Shown here: positions 23,231 through 30,265 of the stretch, piece by piece
How the letters are laid out: the number at the start of each line of letters is the position of its first letter
Position numbering within the stretch: position 1 is the first letter of the stretch
Virus record (IMG/VR): IMGVR_UViG_3300029267_002225
Location: 1-46,669 of that record
Reading direction: 5' to 3' (one strand)
Length of the DNA stretch: 46,669 nt
Source: a virus
Notes under the pieces: generated by a model
Seen by the model: only the letters and a program-made list of their open reading frames with translations
Told to the model about the DNA's origin: nothing
Database searches by the model: none
Made by a program: the position numbers and the translations under genes

Positions 23231-24275
23231 CCAACCGCAACAACGTCCATCCGGCGCGAAAAACCGACCGTCAGAGCCCGTGTACCCAGCCGATATTTTG
23301 TCCGATGATGACCTCCGCGCATGCAGCCTGATTGCACGCGGCGCATGGTACGAATGCCTCTTCCATATGTGGCGCAAACGCACCTGCGAAATCAGCCGTA
23401 CAAGGGAGGGTTTTGCCCGGATGTGGGGGTGTGATGTAGAGGCTGTCGATAACATTTTAAGCGAATTCCAATGTAACAATCCGTGCACTGTCACGCTTTG
23501 TCACAAAAAAGTCACGCTAATGTCACGCCGTTTGCACAGGCGAGAAAAAGCCCGTAAACAGGGGCGAAAGCGCAAGGAAAAATCTCGAAAGAAACAATGT
23601 CACACCGGTGTCACAGCGGAAAATGTGCTCCCTTCTTCTTCCTCTTCCTCTTCCTCTTTAGAGTTACCCCCCCCTACCCCCCAAAGGGGGGATGTGAGTG
23701 AGAGTGTTGAAATGCCTGTTCCGGACCCAGAGTCAGGGCCCCAACCTAAGCCGGCACCTGAACCCAAACCGAAGCCAGCCGACCCTGCACCGATCCTGGA
23801 ATCGGACGGCCGCTATCCGCTCACACCGGAGCAGTACGAAAAGCATCCCGGCCTGAAAATTCTGCATGACCACATTCCGTTGCGTGGTCTGACCCTGGCG
23901 GCGTGGCTGAAGCTGAAGGAGAATTTCTCGAACCGGAGCGACTGGACCCGGTTTGCCGAGCACGCGGTCGGGGAGGCGGAGCTGGAGGGTACGATCTACG
24001 CGCCGCGAAAATGGCTCAACAAAATCATGCAGCAATGGGATACCCGCAACACGCAGAACAAGACGGAGAGCACGCGACAGTCGCGGGCGGATTGGATGAA
24101 GCGAGAAATCATGCGCATGGCGGACAACTTGAGCGAGAACTACCGATTGGTAGGCGGCGAGGGCAACTGGGACCGGCTGCTGAATTGTTGGCGAAATGGC
24201 GGCCGTGAACGAATGGCGGATGAGGCGGTGAAGCTGGCGAGAGAACGGCGCAATAAGGAGGCAGAGCATGATTGA
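23223..24275 (+). CDS. YdaU/DUF1376-like replication protein
   Basis: Encodes 350 residues. The N-terminus (PADILSDDDLRACSLIARGAWYECLFHMW, about residues 22-50) has the signature of DUF1376/YdaU-type replication initiators, in which a winged-helix-like domain follows PxDWxxD...L. A basic KR-rich stretch (about 108-125) is followed by a run of eight Ser and a Pro-rich linker, then a helical C-terminal domain (about 215-345), possibly a helicase-loader-like partner domain. No helicase gene is present, so it probably recruits the host replicative helicase. Its start lacks a good SD, suggesting coupling to the 23132 ORF. It overlaps the next gene by 8 bases. Confidence 0.65.
   Translation: MTDQPQQRPSGAKNRPSEPVYPADILSDDDLRACSLIARGAWYECLFHMWRKRTCEISRTREGFARMWGCDVEAVDNILSEFQCNNPCTVTLCHKKVTLMSRRLHRREKARKQGRKRKEKSRKKQCHTGVTAENVLPSSSSSSSSLELPPPTPQRGDVSESVEMPVPDPESGPQPKPAPEPKPKPADPAPILESDGRYPLTPEQYEKHPGLKILHDHIPLRGLTLAAWLKLKENFSNRSDWTRFAEHAVGEAELEGTIYAPRKWLNKIMQQWDTRNTQNKTESTRQSRADWMKREIMRMADNLSENYRLVGGEGNWDRLLNCWRNGGRERMADEAVKLARERRNKEAEHD
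23629..23691 (+). repeat. TCT/TCC microsatellite and C6-AAA-G6 hairpin
   Basis: A pyrimidine tract coding for eight serines (from about 23629) leads into an eight-C run (23667-23674) and a perfect CCCCCC-AAA-GGGGGG hairpin at 23677-23691, all within the linker of the replication gene. Homopolymer runs of this length are prone to slippage, and a frameshift here would remove the C-terminal domain. Confidence 0.75.
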
Positions 24276-24582
24276 TCCGAAAAGTCTGAACGCCCTGGAC
24301 ACACGCATACGGCGCTGGCGGGCAAAGTTTGGCTGGCTACGGTCGGAGGCGATTTATTGCAAAAACACCGGCCGCGAGTTTGCACGCGCCGATCAGAAGC
24401 TGATGTGGCCGCGACCGTGCAACACGGACGGCAGCGACTGCATGACGCCGGAGTTTATGCAGGGCGCGGCGTGGGCGTTTGAGCGTGCGTCCGTGGAGCT
24501 GGATTGCGACGTTGATTGGATGCGGCGTAACGCGGTGGTTGATGAGGCCATCAAACTGGCGTCGGCGGAGGGAGGTCGATGA
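24268..24582 (+). CDS. Small helical protein, unknown
   Basis: Encodes 104 residues; overlaps the replication gene by 8 bases, with AAGGAGG upstream, and overlaps the next start by ATGA. Helical, with Trp- and Arg-rich N-terminus and an acidic middle. Unrecognised; its coupling to the replication gene suggests a replication or early function. Confidence 0.65.
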   Translation: MIDPKSLNALDTRIRRWRAKFGWLRSEAIYCKNTGREFARADQKLMWPRPCNTDGSDCMTPEFMQGAAWAFERASVELDCDVDWMRRNAVVDEAIKLASAEGGR

Positions 24583-24776
24583 GCCAGCACATGGATCTTG
24601 CGAAGACAGTTGTGTCGTTTTGCCGGGAGCACAACCTGGGGCGAGAGGCGATGATTGACCTGTACGAACAGTTGCGGGTTGACACGGAAGCCGATTGGGA
24701 TGATGACGATCCGTACACTGAGGCAGCGGCGATTATTGACGCGAAATGCAACGCAGAAAGTGAGGTTTCGGAATGA
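24579..24776 (+). CDS. Small acidic protein, unknown
   Basis: Encodes 65 residues, ATGA overlaps on both sides, GGAGG upstream. Very acidic in its second half (DWDDDDPYTEA). Helical throughout. No recognised family. Small acidic early phage proteins are often host-takeover or DNA-mimic proteins, but nothing here proves that. Confidence 0.6.
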   Translation: MSQHMDLAKTVVSFCREHNLGREAMIDLYEQLRVDTEADWDDDDPYTEAAAIIDAKCNAESEVSE

Positions 24777-25123
24777 CAAGCGAAGCGCGGAATGACGATA
24801 AGCTCGGCTGCCTTGTTCGACAGTTGATGGACAATGGGAAGGAGGTTGGTGTTGTTTTTAATGATTCGGAAAGGGTTGAGCAGTGGTATGGGGATGTCGA
24901 TACCTTGCGCGACCTATCCGACGGTGAACTCGATGGGATTATAGATTTCGCCACATGCAAGGACATCATCGTGCTGGTCAACAGCGCGTGGAACGAGCCA
25001 GAGACTCAGTACGGGACAGGGTACGGCGATGTGCTGAATATTCCCGGTTATTGGGATTGGGAGATAGCTGGGCAATTTGATTATGAAGAGTTGTCGAACG
25101 ACAAAGGTGAGCGTCATGAGTGA
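24773..25123 (+). CDS. Acidic protein, unknown
   Basis: Encodes 116 residues, coupled by ATGA to the previous gene. Highly acidic (many Asp/Glu), with aromatic residues near the C-terminus (NIPGYWDWEIAGQFDYEEL). No metal ligands apart from two separate Cys. A single-domain alpha/beta protein by appearance; function unknown. Confidence 0.65.
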   Translation: MTSEARNDDKLGCLVRQLMDNGKEVGVVFNDSERVEQWYGDVDTLRDLSDGELDGIIDFATCKDIIVLVNSAWNEPETQYGTGYGDVLNIPGYWDWEIAGQFDYEELSNDKGERHE

Positions 25124-25358
25124 AGCGAAGCGAAACGAATGTACGGCTCCATCGTCTTGTTCGCGCCACCAGTGGCGCTTGATGCAGGACCCGTGCATCC
25201 GTATGAAGTACCACGTCTGGTGCTCCCGTTGTGGCAAGCGGTCGCCGGATGACATCCTTCTCGGAGAATGGGATAAGGCTGCGCTTCGGCGCAGGTTGAT
25301 TCGTAGAGCGAACAGAGCAATATGCGTCAACGCGAACAACGAGGAGCAAGCAGAGTGA
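25116..25358 (+). CDS. Small Cys/His protein ending in the CVNA junction motif
   Basis: Encodes 80 residues from the ATG at 25116, overlapping the previous stop by 8 bases. Contains NEC...SCSRHQW and WCSRCGK, enough ligands for one zinc site. Its last residues (NRAICVNANNEEQAE) are encoded by the recurring gene-junction motif also found near 26242, 27834 and 29367. Function unknown. Confidence 0.6.
   Translation: MSEAKRNECTAPSSCSRHQWRLMQDPCIRMKYHVWCSRCGKRSPDDILLGEWDKAALRRRLIRRANRAICVNANNEEQAE
25309..25346 (+). repeat. Gene-junction motif, copy 1
   Basis: CGAACAGAGCAATATGCGTC, then AACGCGAACAACGAGGAG. Encodes the end of one gene and contains both an alternative ATG and the SD of the next. 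Copies 2-4 lie at 26242-26270, 27834-27871 and 29367-29396. Confidence 0.75.
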
Positions 25359-25921
25359 GCGGGATGGAAAACTGTACCACGCATCATCACGCTTGCGACT
25401 GCCGAGAGCAGAAGTTTGCCGAGATGGAAAATGAAAACCGCACTCTCCGGTGCCGGTTGCAGTATGCGAACGGGAAACTGAGCGAGGCTATGCTGAAACT
25501 GGATGAGTTGCGGGAGCTGATTTGCGACACGGAGCTACCCGATAACACGGAGGTCAGCAGCAAATTTCCCGGCAAGACGGAAAGGAAAGACATGGGTGAT
25601 TCATTGGATGATTTAGACTTCCCGTCTGTTGCAAATGCGATGTTCGAGCCTAATACAATAACACGGCGCAGACCAAAGCCGCCCGCGCTGGGGATTGTCA
25701 AGCGGTGGAGATTCGTTTTCCACATGGAGGATGGGGGACAGGAAACGGTTGGCGACGATTATATTGCCACGGAACCTGAAGCAATGTGGGAAGGTGAAAA
25801 CCGGTTGTTTGACCACGAGCATAACGGCGGAGAGACTCCGGCAAGCATTGAGGTGCAGTCTCAAGGTAGCCCCAACGCCGGCAATGAGAGGCGGCAAGAG
25901 CCGCCAGAAAGGAAGCCATGA
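25355..25921 (+). CDS. Unknown protein, coiled-coil N-terminus
   Basis: Encodes 188 residues from a GTG at 25355 overlapping the upstream TGA (GTGA). GAGGAG at 25341-25346 is eight bases away, which favours it over the earlier ATG at 25322 (no SD) and the ATG at 25364. Starts with a His/Cys-rich segment (CTTHHHACDC), then a coiled coil (FAEMENENRTLRCRLQ), then a beta-type region (RWRFVFHMEDGGQE). Ends in an ATGA overlap. Unrecognised. Confidence 0.6.
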   Translation: MSGMENCTTHHHACDCREQKFAEMENENRTLRCRLQYANGKLSEAMLKLDELRELICDTELPDNTEVSSKFPGKTERKDMGDSLDDLDFPSVANAMFEPNTITRRRPKPPALGIVKRWRFVFHMEDGGQETVGDDYIATEPEAMWEGENRLFDHEHNGGETPASIEVQSQGSPNAGNERRQEPPERKP

Positions 25922-26238
25922 AGATCAGAACCACGCTCGCGGCGGCTCTTGCCGTACTCTCGATTGCGTTGTTGGCTCTTGCCGAGCCCGTGACCAACGC
26001 CGTCGTCGAGGTCTACACGGTCGTCGAGACCAACTGGGTTGCCAGTTTCGCCACGTCCACGCTGATGTGGCCGCCAGAGGCGAACACGACGACCCACTAC
26101 GAAAGCGGCACGGTCGCCAGCAACACGTATCTGCGCACGACGTGGAGCAACCACACGCACGCCATACAGATCGAGAGCCGCCCGTTCGCATTCCTCACAC
26201 GCAGTTATCAGGACAAGGTGGTCCGTGAGTACAAGTAA
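25918..26238 (+). CDS. Small exported protein, unknown
   Basis: Encodes 106 residues. Residues 1-22 (MKIRTTLAAALAVLSIALLA, then LA) form a Sec signal peptide. The mature part is Thr/Val/Asn-rich with TNW and TNAV motifs like the exported fibre-type proteins of the late operon, though this gene sits in the early accessory region. A surface or periplasmic role, for example superinfection exclusion, is conceivable but unproven. Confidence 0.65.
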   Translation: MKIRTTLAAALAVLSIALLALAEPVTNAVVEVYTVVETNWVASFATSTLMWPPEANTTTHYESGTVASNTYLRTTWSNHTHAIQIESRPFAFLTRSYQDKVVREYK

Positions 26239-26241
26239 ACC

Positions 26242-26270
26242 CAACAGTGCAATATGCGTCAACAGAGGAG
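26242..26270 (+). repeat. Gene-junction motif, copy 2 (shortened)
   Basis: AACAGTGCAATATGCGTCAA followed by CAGAGGAG: same core as copy 1 with about 9 bp missing before the SD. Lies in the only true intergenic gap of this cluster (26239-26277). Confidence 0.7.
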
Positions 26271-26277
26271 ATAAGCA

Positions 26278-26364
26278 GTGAGCGAGCGGCAAACGACAGA
26301 GACGATCATGTGCCCGGAGTGCTTACGCGCTGCACCTGATTGTTCGGCAGGGGGTGACGCATGA
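26278..26364 (+). CDS. Miniature zinc-ribbon protein (28 aa), deletion derivative of the 28571 gene
   Basis: GTG start at 26278 with AGAGGAGA upstream; 28 residues (ETIMCPECLRA, then PDCSAGGDA) ending in an ATGA overlap. It matches both ends of the 71-residue gene at 28571 but lacks 46 internal codons (138 bp in frame). One CPEC pair is left, so a full zinc site is unlikely unless it dimerises. It may be a degenerate duplicate kept for translational coupling to the next gene. Confidence 0.5.
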   Translation: MSERQTTETIMCPECLRAAPDCSAGGDA

Positions 26365-26473
26365 AATGGTGGGTGCGATGCTTCGACAGGAACTGGGTAC
26401 GCTGTGCAAACCACGACTGCCGCACCGAGTTTTGGTACGAAAATGTAAAGCGGCGGCGCAAGTGCCCGAAGTG
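26290..26473 (+). repeat. Direct repeat, copy 1 (deleted form)
   Basis: 26330-26473 (144 bp) is identical to 28752-28895. 26290-26331 matches 28574-28615 with one mismatch. The two matches are joined here but are 136 bp apart in copy 2. Confidence 0.9.
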
Positions 26474-26780
26474 TCGCCTCCAATGCTTGGTTCGGCTCCG
26501 GCTGGACCAGAGCGGAAAGGACAAAATGGAAAACAGACCTCCAGTGGTGACGATTGAGACGGCAAGCGGCAAGGACTTCGAAACGACGTGCGCACAACTG
26601 CATGAGGCCGGGTACACGATGAAGGCGTGCAACGTCGGTTTCGTGAACAGCGAACAGTATGACTTCTGCGCATCGTATATGGCGATATGGGTAGACGCCG
26701 GTGTTTGTGAGCCGAACAAGGCGCTAGACGACAATGGCGGCGCGAAACGAGAGGAGCAGGCGGAATCAAATGGCCTTTGA
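26361..26780 (+). CDS. Zinc-ribbon/unknown fusion protein
   Basis: Encodes 139 residues. The first 38 (MKWWVRCFDRNWVRCANHDC, then the CPKC pair) are identical to the 60-residue product of 28783; four Cys and one His could form a zinc ribbon. After the repeat ends at 26473 the sequences diverge, and here the frame runs on into a second domain beginning near MENRPPVVTIETASGKDF. That Met at 26526 has its own GGAAAGGA, so this may once have been two coupled genes, as at 28783/28962, now read as one. C-terminal domain unrecognised. Confidence 0.6.
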   Translation: MKWWVRCFDRNWVRCANHDCRTEFWYENVKRRRKCPKCRLQCLVRLRLDQSGKDKMENRPPVVTIETASGKDFETTCAQLHEAGYTMKACNVGFVNSEQYDFCASYMAIWVDAGVCEPNKALDDNGGAKREEQAESNGL

Positions 26781-26970
26781 GCGATTCACCGGAGCACGCA
26801 AGGTCACACCGGCACGCATGGAGATAGGTCAGATCGTGATCCGCAAGAGCATAGCTCGAAAGACCATTACTGCACTACGAACTGCGATGCGTAAGGCCAT
26901 GCGGGATCACGGCATGCAGTTTTCGGTTGATGAGGGGGATGGTTGGTATGCGATACGGAGGGACAAATGA
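26770..26970 (+). CDS. Small basic protein, unknown
   Basis: Encodes 66 residues from ATG 26770 (GAGGAG at 26751), overlapping the previous gene by 11 bases and the next by ATGA. Basic, mixed alpha/beta (IVIRKSIARKTITALRTAMR). Could bind nucleic acid; not recognised. Confidence 0.6.
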   Translation: MAFERFTGARKVTPARMEIGQIVIRKSIARKTITALRTAMRKAMRDHGMQFSVDEGDGWYAIRRDK

Positions 26971-27590
26971 GAGAATGGTATTTTGACTGGGAGACGAGCC
27001 GCGACATACGGGCTCACCTGTACGATTACAGGGAACAACGACAGATTGCCGCGCATGAATCCCGAGATGCTGACTGGATGTTCTTTGCCGGTGCAGTGAA
27101 GGCCATTCAGCGACTTCTGCATCTCGAACGCGGACGCAAACGCACCCTGCAAATTCCGCGTGAACACCGGCAATTTCACAGCGATAGCAAACCCACGATG
27201 TGTTGGGTCTGTATGGGGTCAGGCATACATCCGCAGAACACTGGCGGAGGGTGTGATACTAAGCACTTGGATCGGCTGTGCGCCGGAGTCCGCGAGGCTG
27301 CGGCGAAGTTGAAAGATCCACCGACCTGCCCGTTGTGTGATGGTATTATCGACTACGGCGTATATATCGGCAGCGAGAAGGTCAGCCCGTCTTGCCGGGA
27401 TTGCAACAGTTCTTTCGGGTCGAAGGGGTTTGCTACGCTAGAACAGGCGGTGCGATTCATGCGCGGGCCGGAAGGGAAACGGCGCGAGTGGTTCAAGGCG
27501 GAAGCGGAACGCCAGAAGCCACAGCGTGCTGACCAAGTGAAGCGGAAGAAGGGACACCGGAAGCTCACGACGATTGTGGGGAAGCCATGA
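26967..27590 (+). CDS. Zinc-binding protein with two Cys-pair motifs
   Basis: Encodes 207 residues from ATG 26967 (ATGA overlap, GGAGGG upstream). Cys motifs: CWVCMGSG near residue 81, CPLCDG near 120 and CRDC near 142, the latter two resembling an HNH-like or zinc-ribbon knuckle (CPLCDG...CRDCN). Lys/Arg-rich C-terminus. HNH nucleases have C-x2-C pairs of this kind, but I do not see the His-Asn-His core, so only zinc binding is proposed. Confidence 0.6.
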   Translation: MREWYFDWETSRDIRAHLYDYREQRQIAAHESRDADWMFFAGAVKAIQRLLHLERGRKRTLQIPREHRQFHSDSKPTMCWVCMGSGIHPQNTGGGCDTKHLDRLCAGVREAAAKLKDPPTCPLCDGIIDYGVYIGSEKVSPSCRDCNSSFGSKGFATLEQAVRFMRGPEGKRREWFKAEAERQKPQRADQVKRKKGHRKLTTIVGKP

Positions 27591-27889
27591 CCCGATGCGA
27601 AGCAATGAACATGAACGGCGCACGCTCGAGGCTTTGTTCGGCAGGTGAACTCGTGAACATCAAACACAAGACAATCGACCGCGTGCGGATCACTGGCCCA
27701 ATGACCGAGATCGGCAAGGCCCTGGACTACTGTGACCGCAACGACTACCGCGTCACGTGCAGAGGACCGAAGATGATCGGTCCCGGTCGCGCCGACGTGA
27801 GACGGTTCGCAATCACGGCAGAGCGGATTATGCCGAACAGAGCAATATGCGTCAACGCGAGCAACGAGGAGCAGCAATGCACGAAATGA
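27587..27889 (+). CDS. Small protein ending in the CVNA junction motif
   Basis: Encodes 100 residues; ATGA overlap with the previous gene and 13-base overlap with the next. Mixed alpha/beta; the C-terminal NRAICVNASNEEQ is nearly identical to that of the 25116 product and is encoded by junction motif copy 3. No family recognised. Confidence 0.6.
   Translation: MTRCEAMNMNGARSRLCSAGELVNIKHKTIDRVRITGPMTEIGKALDYCDRNDYRVTCRGPKMIGPGRADVRRFAITAERIMPNRAICVNASNEEQQCTK
27834..27871 (+). repeat. Gene-junction motif, copy 3
   Basis: Almost identical to copy 1, including AATATGCGTCAACGCGA and GAGGAG; supplies the SD of the lipoprotein gene at 27877. Confidence 0.75.
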
Positions 27890-28545
27890 AACAGCACCAA
27901 GACGAACTGACACGCGAAGCTCGGAAACAGGCAATGATCGCGCTCACCATGATCGGCGCCATTACAATCGCCATCATGTTTTTGTGCATCTCCCTGGCCG
28001 GATGCAACACCCCGGGCTTGGGCGACCTGGACGAGATCCCCGTATGGGACAGCATACCGACGAACATTGTGCTGCCGCCGCTGTACGAGCCAGAGCCTGA
28101 TCCCGAACCGCTGGCCGACGATATCGACCCGGCAACCATCCGCTGGCACGATGCCGATGTTGGCAGTTGGCCGATCACAACGGACCTGAGCGTGCAGATT
28201 GGCCGCCGTAATATCACATATCGCCACGAGAAAGCCGCAGAATGGCCCGCGAAGGCGATTTCTGACACGGCAGGTAGCAAATCACTATACGGCAACCCCT
28301 GGATCGTTGTGCGCGATTCTCGCGGACAGTGGCATGCGTCGACCTGGGAGTGGTTCCGGGCCGGGCAGGACACGAAGCCGCATTCGAAGATCGAGCCGGG
28401 GCACCTCAAATCGGGGGGCCCGTTTCGGGAGTTCCGGCTGGTGGATGGTGAGACGTATGGATTTCTTGTCTCGACGCTGGCTCGTGGTCCGTCGCGCACG
28501 GTGGACGAGCGGAGTCGGATTGTGTTGGCGAGGTGGGGGCAATGA
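27877..28545 (+). CDS. Lipoprotein of unknown function
   Basis: Encodes 222 residues from ATG 27877 (GAGGAG upstream). A charged N-terminus of about 18 residues is followed by a hydrophobic segment ending LAGC, a textbook lipobox, with Cys near residue 43. The leader is unusually long; a later in-frame Met (about residue 20) would give a standard signal. An acidic Pro-rich linker (YEPEPDPEPL) follows, then a domain of about 130 residues with many Trp and the end (ETYGFLVSTLARG...RTVDERS). Membrane-anchored, possibly surface or exclusion function; no family recognised. Confidence 0.65.
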   Translation: MHEMKQHQDELTREARKQAMIALTMIGAITIAIMFLCISLAGCNTPGLGDLDEIPVWDSIPTNIVLPPLYEPEPDPEPLADDIDPATIRWHDADVGSWPITTDLSVQIGRRNITYRHEKAAEWPAKAISDTAGSKSLYGNPWIVVRDSRGQWHASTWEWFRAGQDTKPHSKIEPGHLKSGGPFREFRLVDGETYGFLVSTLARGPSRTVDERSRIVLARWGQ

Positions 28546-28570
28546 CGAATGGCGAGAAAGGATGACCATA

Positions 28571-28786
28571 ATGCAAACGACAGAGACGATCATATGCCCG
28601 GAGTGCTTACGCGCTCTCCGTCTGCAAGGGTCTAAGATACCGCGCCACGGGGACCGAAACATCAACGCCGTTCCGCGTCACGCCGTAGGCGGCTACAGAA
28701 CGAGACCATGCTCCGGAAGCGGCATGGCCGCGACCGTGAAGAATGCGTACCCTGCACCTGATTGTTCGGCAGGGGGTGACGCATGA
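28571..28786 (+). CDS. Zinc-ribbon-like protein
   Basis: Encodes 71 residues from ATG 28571 (AAAGG upstream; an in-frame ATG at 28562 is possible). CPEC near residue 9, His near 25 and CSGSG near 48 follow a pattern I know from small phage proteins of the form CPxC...IPRH...CxGSG, likely a single zinc knuckle. Full-length relative of the 28-residue ORF at 26278. ATGA overlap with the next gene. Confidence 0.65.
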   Translation: MQTTETIICPECLRALRLQGSKIPRHGDRNINAVPRHAVGGYRTRPCSGSGMAATVKNAYPAPDCSAGGDA

Positions 28787-28895
28787 AATGGTGGGTGCGA
28801 TGCTTCGACAGGAACTGGGTACGCTGTGCAAACCACGACTGCCGCACCGAGTTTTGGTACGAAAATGTAAAGCGGCGGCGCAAGTGCCCGAAGTG
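28574..28895 (+). repeat. Direct repeat, copy 2 (full form)
   Basis: Contains both segments of the 26290-26473 repeat plus 136 bp of unique internal sequence. The 144-bp segment 28752-28895 is a perfect match to 26330-26473. Confidence 0.9.
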
Positions 28896-28965
28896 CGGCA
28901 GCTTTAGCTGTACGCCCCATTGGCCTTGTTGGGCACGTCCCGCAAGGCCGGAAAGGAAGACATGA
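28783..28965 (+). CDS. Small zinc-ribbon protein
   Basis: Encodes 60 residues (MKWWVRCFDRNWVRCANHDC...CPKCGSFSCTPHWPCW), with four CxxC-type ligands at the start and further Cys/His at the end. N-terminal 38 residues are identical to the 26361 product. ATGA overlaps at both ends, GGGGGTGACGC upstream. Confidence 0.65.
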   Translation: MKWWVRCFDRNWVRCANHDCRTEFWYENVKRRRKCPKCGSFSCTPHWPCWARPARPERKT

Positions 28966-29180
28966 AGACACAGAAAGAGATCGTGAAAGAATTGGAGGCC
29001 ACTTTGCAATGCAACTGCGACCTGGGCAACTGGGAGCCGGAACGCGACACCGGACACTCATGGGTGTGCCGCATCCATAAACAGGCTAAGACTCGTTTTC
29101 GTAATCAACCGAACGTGAAGGATGAGGGGCGCGGTATTCCGCGTACCTCTCCATCCGATTGTTCGGGAGGTACGCGATGA
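28962..29180 (+). CDS. Small Cys-containing protein, unknown
   Basis: Encodes 72 residues from ATG 28962 (GGAAAGGA upstream). Contains CNC, CDL and CRIHKQ, a possible loose metal site. Its end (SDCSGGTR) resembles the PDCSAGGDA end of the 26278 and 28571 products, and the same DNA (GATTGTTCGG) carries the SD of the next gene. Unrecognised. Confidence 0.6.
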   Translation: MKTQKEIVKELEATLQCNCDLGNWEPERDTGHSWVCRIHKQAKTRFRNQPNVKDEGRGIPRTSPSDCSGGTR

Positions 29181-29383
29181 GGGTGAGGATTACGGTTGAA
29201 GGGCTGGAAGGGCACTGGGACGTTGACATCCCCGAGGAGCATAGTTTCATCGAGTGGGCGTGCCAGAAACGGGACGATGGCGACAAAGTGGGGTGGGACG
29301 CCGTGGCCGCCTTCGAGGGTGCGATACGCGATTGCATCAGTGAAGAGTTGTCCGTTGAGATCATCCCGAACAGCGCGATATGA
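29177..29383 (+). CDS. Small acidic protein, unknown
   Basis: Encodes 68 residues from ATG 29177 (ATGA overlap, GGGAGG upstream). Starts with a beta-strand pattern (MRVRITVEGLEGHWDVDI), followed by a Trp-rich helix. The end PNSAI is encoded by junction motif copy 4. Unrecognised. Confidence 0.6.
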   Translation: MRVRITVEGLEGHWDVDIPEEHSFIEWACQKRDDGDKVGWDAVAAFEGAIRDCISEELSVEIIPNSAI

Positions 29384-29396
29384 GTCAACAGAGAAC
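29367..29396 (+). repeat. Gene-junction motif, copy 4 (diverged)
   Basis: CGAACAGCGCGATATGAGTC then AACAGAGAAC: same core, with ATGA replacing ATGC so that the preceding gene ends and the next starts inside the motif. Confidence 0.65.
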
Positions 29397-29595
29397 AATG
29401 ACCCATTACCCCGCAATCAACGGCACGCCAACCGGTGAACGCCGCACATGCCCGCGATGCAGGCAGCCGCATGAGATCATCGAAAGCCAGTCACACTCGT
29501 GGATCACATGCCCGGTTGTCGGTATCGTGATCCCGCTCTCGGAACCCAGGCGCAGCAGAAAACAACGTCAAAAGGGCAAATCGTCGGGCGGCTGA
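29380..29595 (+). CDS. Small zinc-ribbon-like protein, last gene of the rightward early operon
   Basis: Encodes 71 residues; ATG at 29380 overlaps the upstream stop (an internal ATG at 29398 is possible). CPRC near residue 24 and a later Cys at CPVVG could bind zinc; the C-terminus is Lys/Arg-rich. It runs convergently into the SSB gene with a 28-bp overlap, leaving no room for a usual terminator. Confidence 0.6.
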   Translation: MSQQRTMTHYPAINGTPTGERRTCPRCRQPHEIIESQSHSWITCPVVGIVIPLSEPRRSRKQRQKGKSSGG

Positions 29596-30011
29596 GAACC
29601 CCCCTCGTCTGTCGACTCAGCGGCGGTGCCGGGCTCAGACTCCTTACGGGGCTTTCCCTCCGAGTCGCTTTCGTCTGTCGATTCGGGCCGCTTGTCAAGC
29701 AGCACAACACGTTGCGCGTACACAAGCACCTTGCTTCGCCGCTGTCCGTCTTTCTCCCAACGATCCTGCACAAGCTCGCCCTGCACGAGCACAAGGACAC
29801 CTTTGCCCCCGAAATCCGCAATATAGTCGGCGGTCTTGCCGAAGACCTTGCAGTCAATAAAGCTCGCCTGATTATCCCATGCACCGTCTCGCTTCACTCG
29901 CCGGTTGACCCCCACCGCAAACTCGCCGAATGACGTGCCGCTACGACCCGCCCGAACATCGGCCGATTTCACCATGTGCCCGACTAACACTACATTGTTG
30001 TAACTTGGCAT
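29568..30011 (-). CDS. ssb: Single-stranded DNA-binding protein
   Basis: Encodes 147 residues. N-terminal OB fold of the bacterial SSB type (VVLVGHMV...VRAGRSGTSFGEFAVGV near the start, ASFIDCKVFGKTADY, GKGVLVLVQGELVQDRW, and VLVYAQRVVLL), then a disordered acidic linker, then the conserved acidic tip DDLPF, which recruits host replication and repair proteins. GGGGGGAAT upstream of the ATG serves as SD. It supports Erf recombination and replication. The leader contains GACTCcgtGAGTC (30024-30036), a small inverted repeat that may be regulatory. Confidence 0.92.
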   Translation of the reverse strand: MPSYNNVVLVGHMVKSADVRAGRSGTSFGEFAVGVNRRVKRDGAWDNQASFIDCKVFGKTADYIADFGGKGVLVLVQGELVQDRWEKDGQRRSKVLVYAQRVVLLDKRPESTDESDSEGKPRKESEPGTAAESTDEGGSQPPDDLPF

Positions 30012-30084
30012 ATTCCCCCCGTTGACTCCGTGAGTCTGTTTCTGGTTTTACTGTGCAATCCCTGCCGGAACACTGACGCAGAGC

Positions 30085-30090
30085 ATTATA
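30085..30090 (-). promoter_or_regulatory. Perfect TATAAT -10 box upstream of ssb
   Basis: On the minus strand TATAAT reads from 30090 to 30085, about 75 bp upstream of the ssb ATG, overlapping the end of the RHH gene. No good -35 is found at 16-18 bp spacing (CATCAT is the 17-bp candidate), so an activator or a weak promoter is likely. Confidence 0.4.
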
Positions 30091-30265
30091 GTTCGCTCTC
30101 ATCGAGCATGATGTAGCCTTCTCGGGCAAGCTGGTATATTATCAAGCGCCGAACAAAGGCCCCGGTAGTCACCCCTGTATGGCGTTCACGCGCGGCCAGT
30201 GGCTCTTCCATGTGCTCGCTGACGTGCGTAACTACCCGTTTCGTTTTTCGAGGTTTCTTTGACAT
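30086..30265 (-). CDS. Ribbon-helix-helix (CopG/Arc-type) regulator
   Basis: Encodes 59 residues from the ATG at 30265, preceded by GGAGGGA; an upstream ATG at 30307 has none. After a basic N-terminus (SKKPRKTKRVV) come a beta strand, a helix (EHMEEPLAARER) and the turn plus second helix (GVTTGAFVRRLIIYQLARE), the RHH layout. Such proteins bind DNA as dimers of dimers. It is divergent from the 30300 gene, with only 34 bp between the starts, and lies upstream of ssb, so it probably represses one or both. Confidence 0.7.
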   Translation of the reverse strand: MSKKPRKTKRVVTHVSEHMEEPLAARERHTGVTTGAFVRRLIIYQLAREGYIMLDESEL

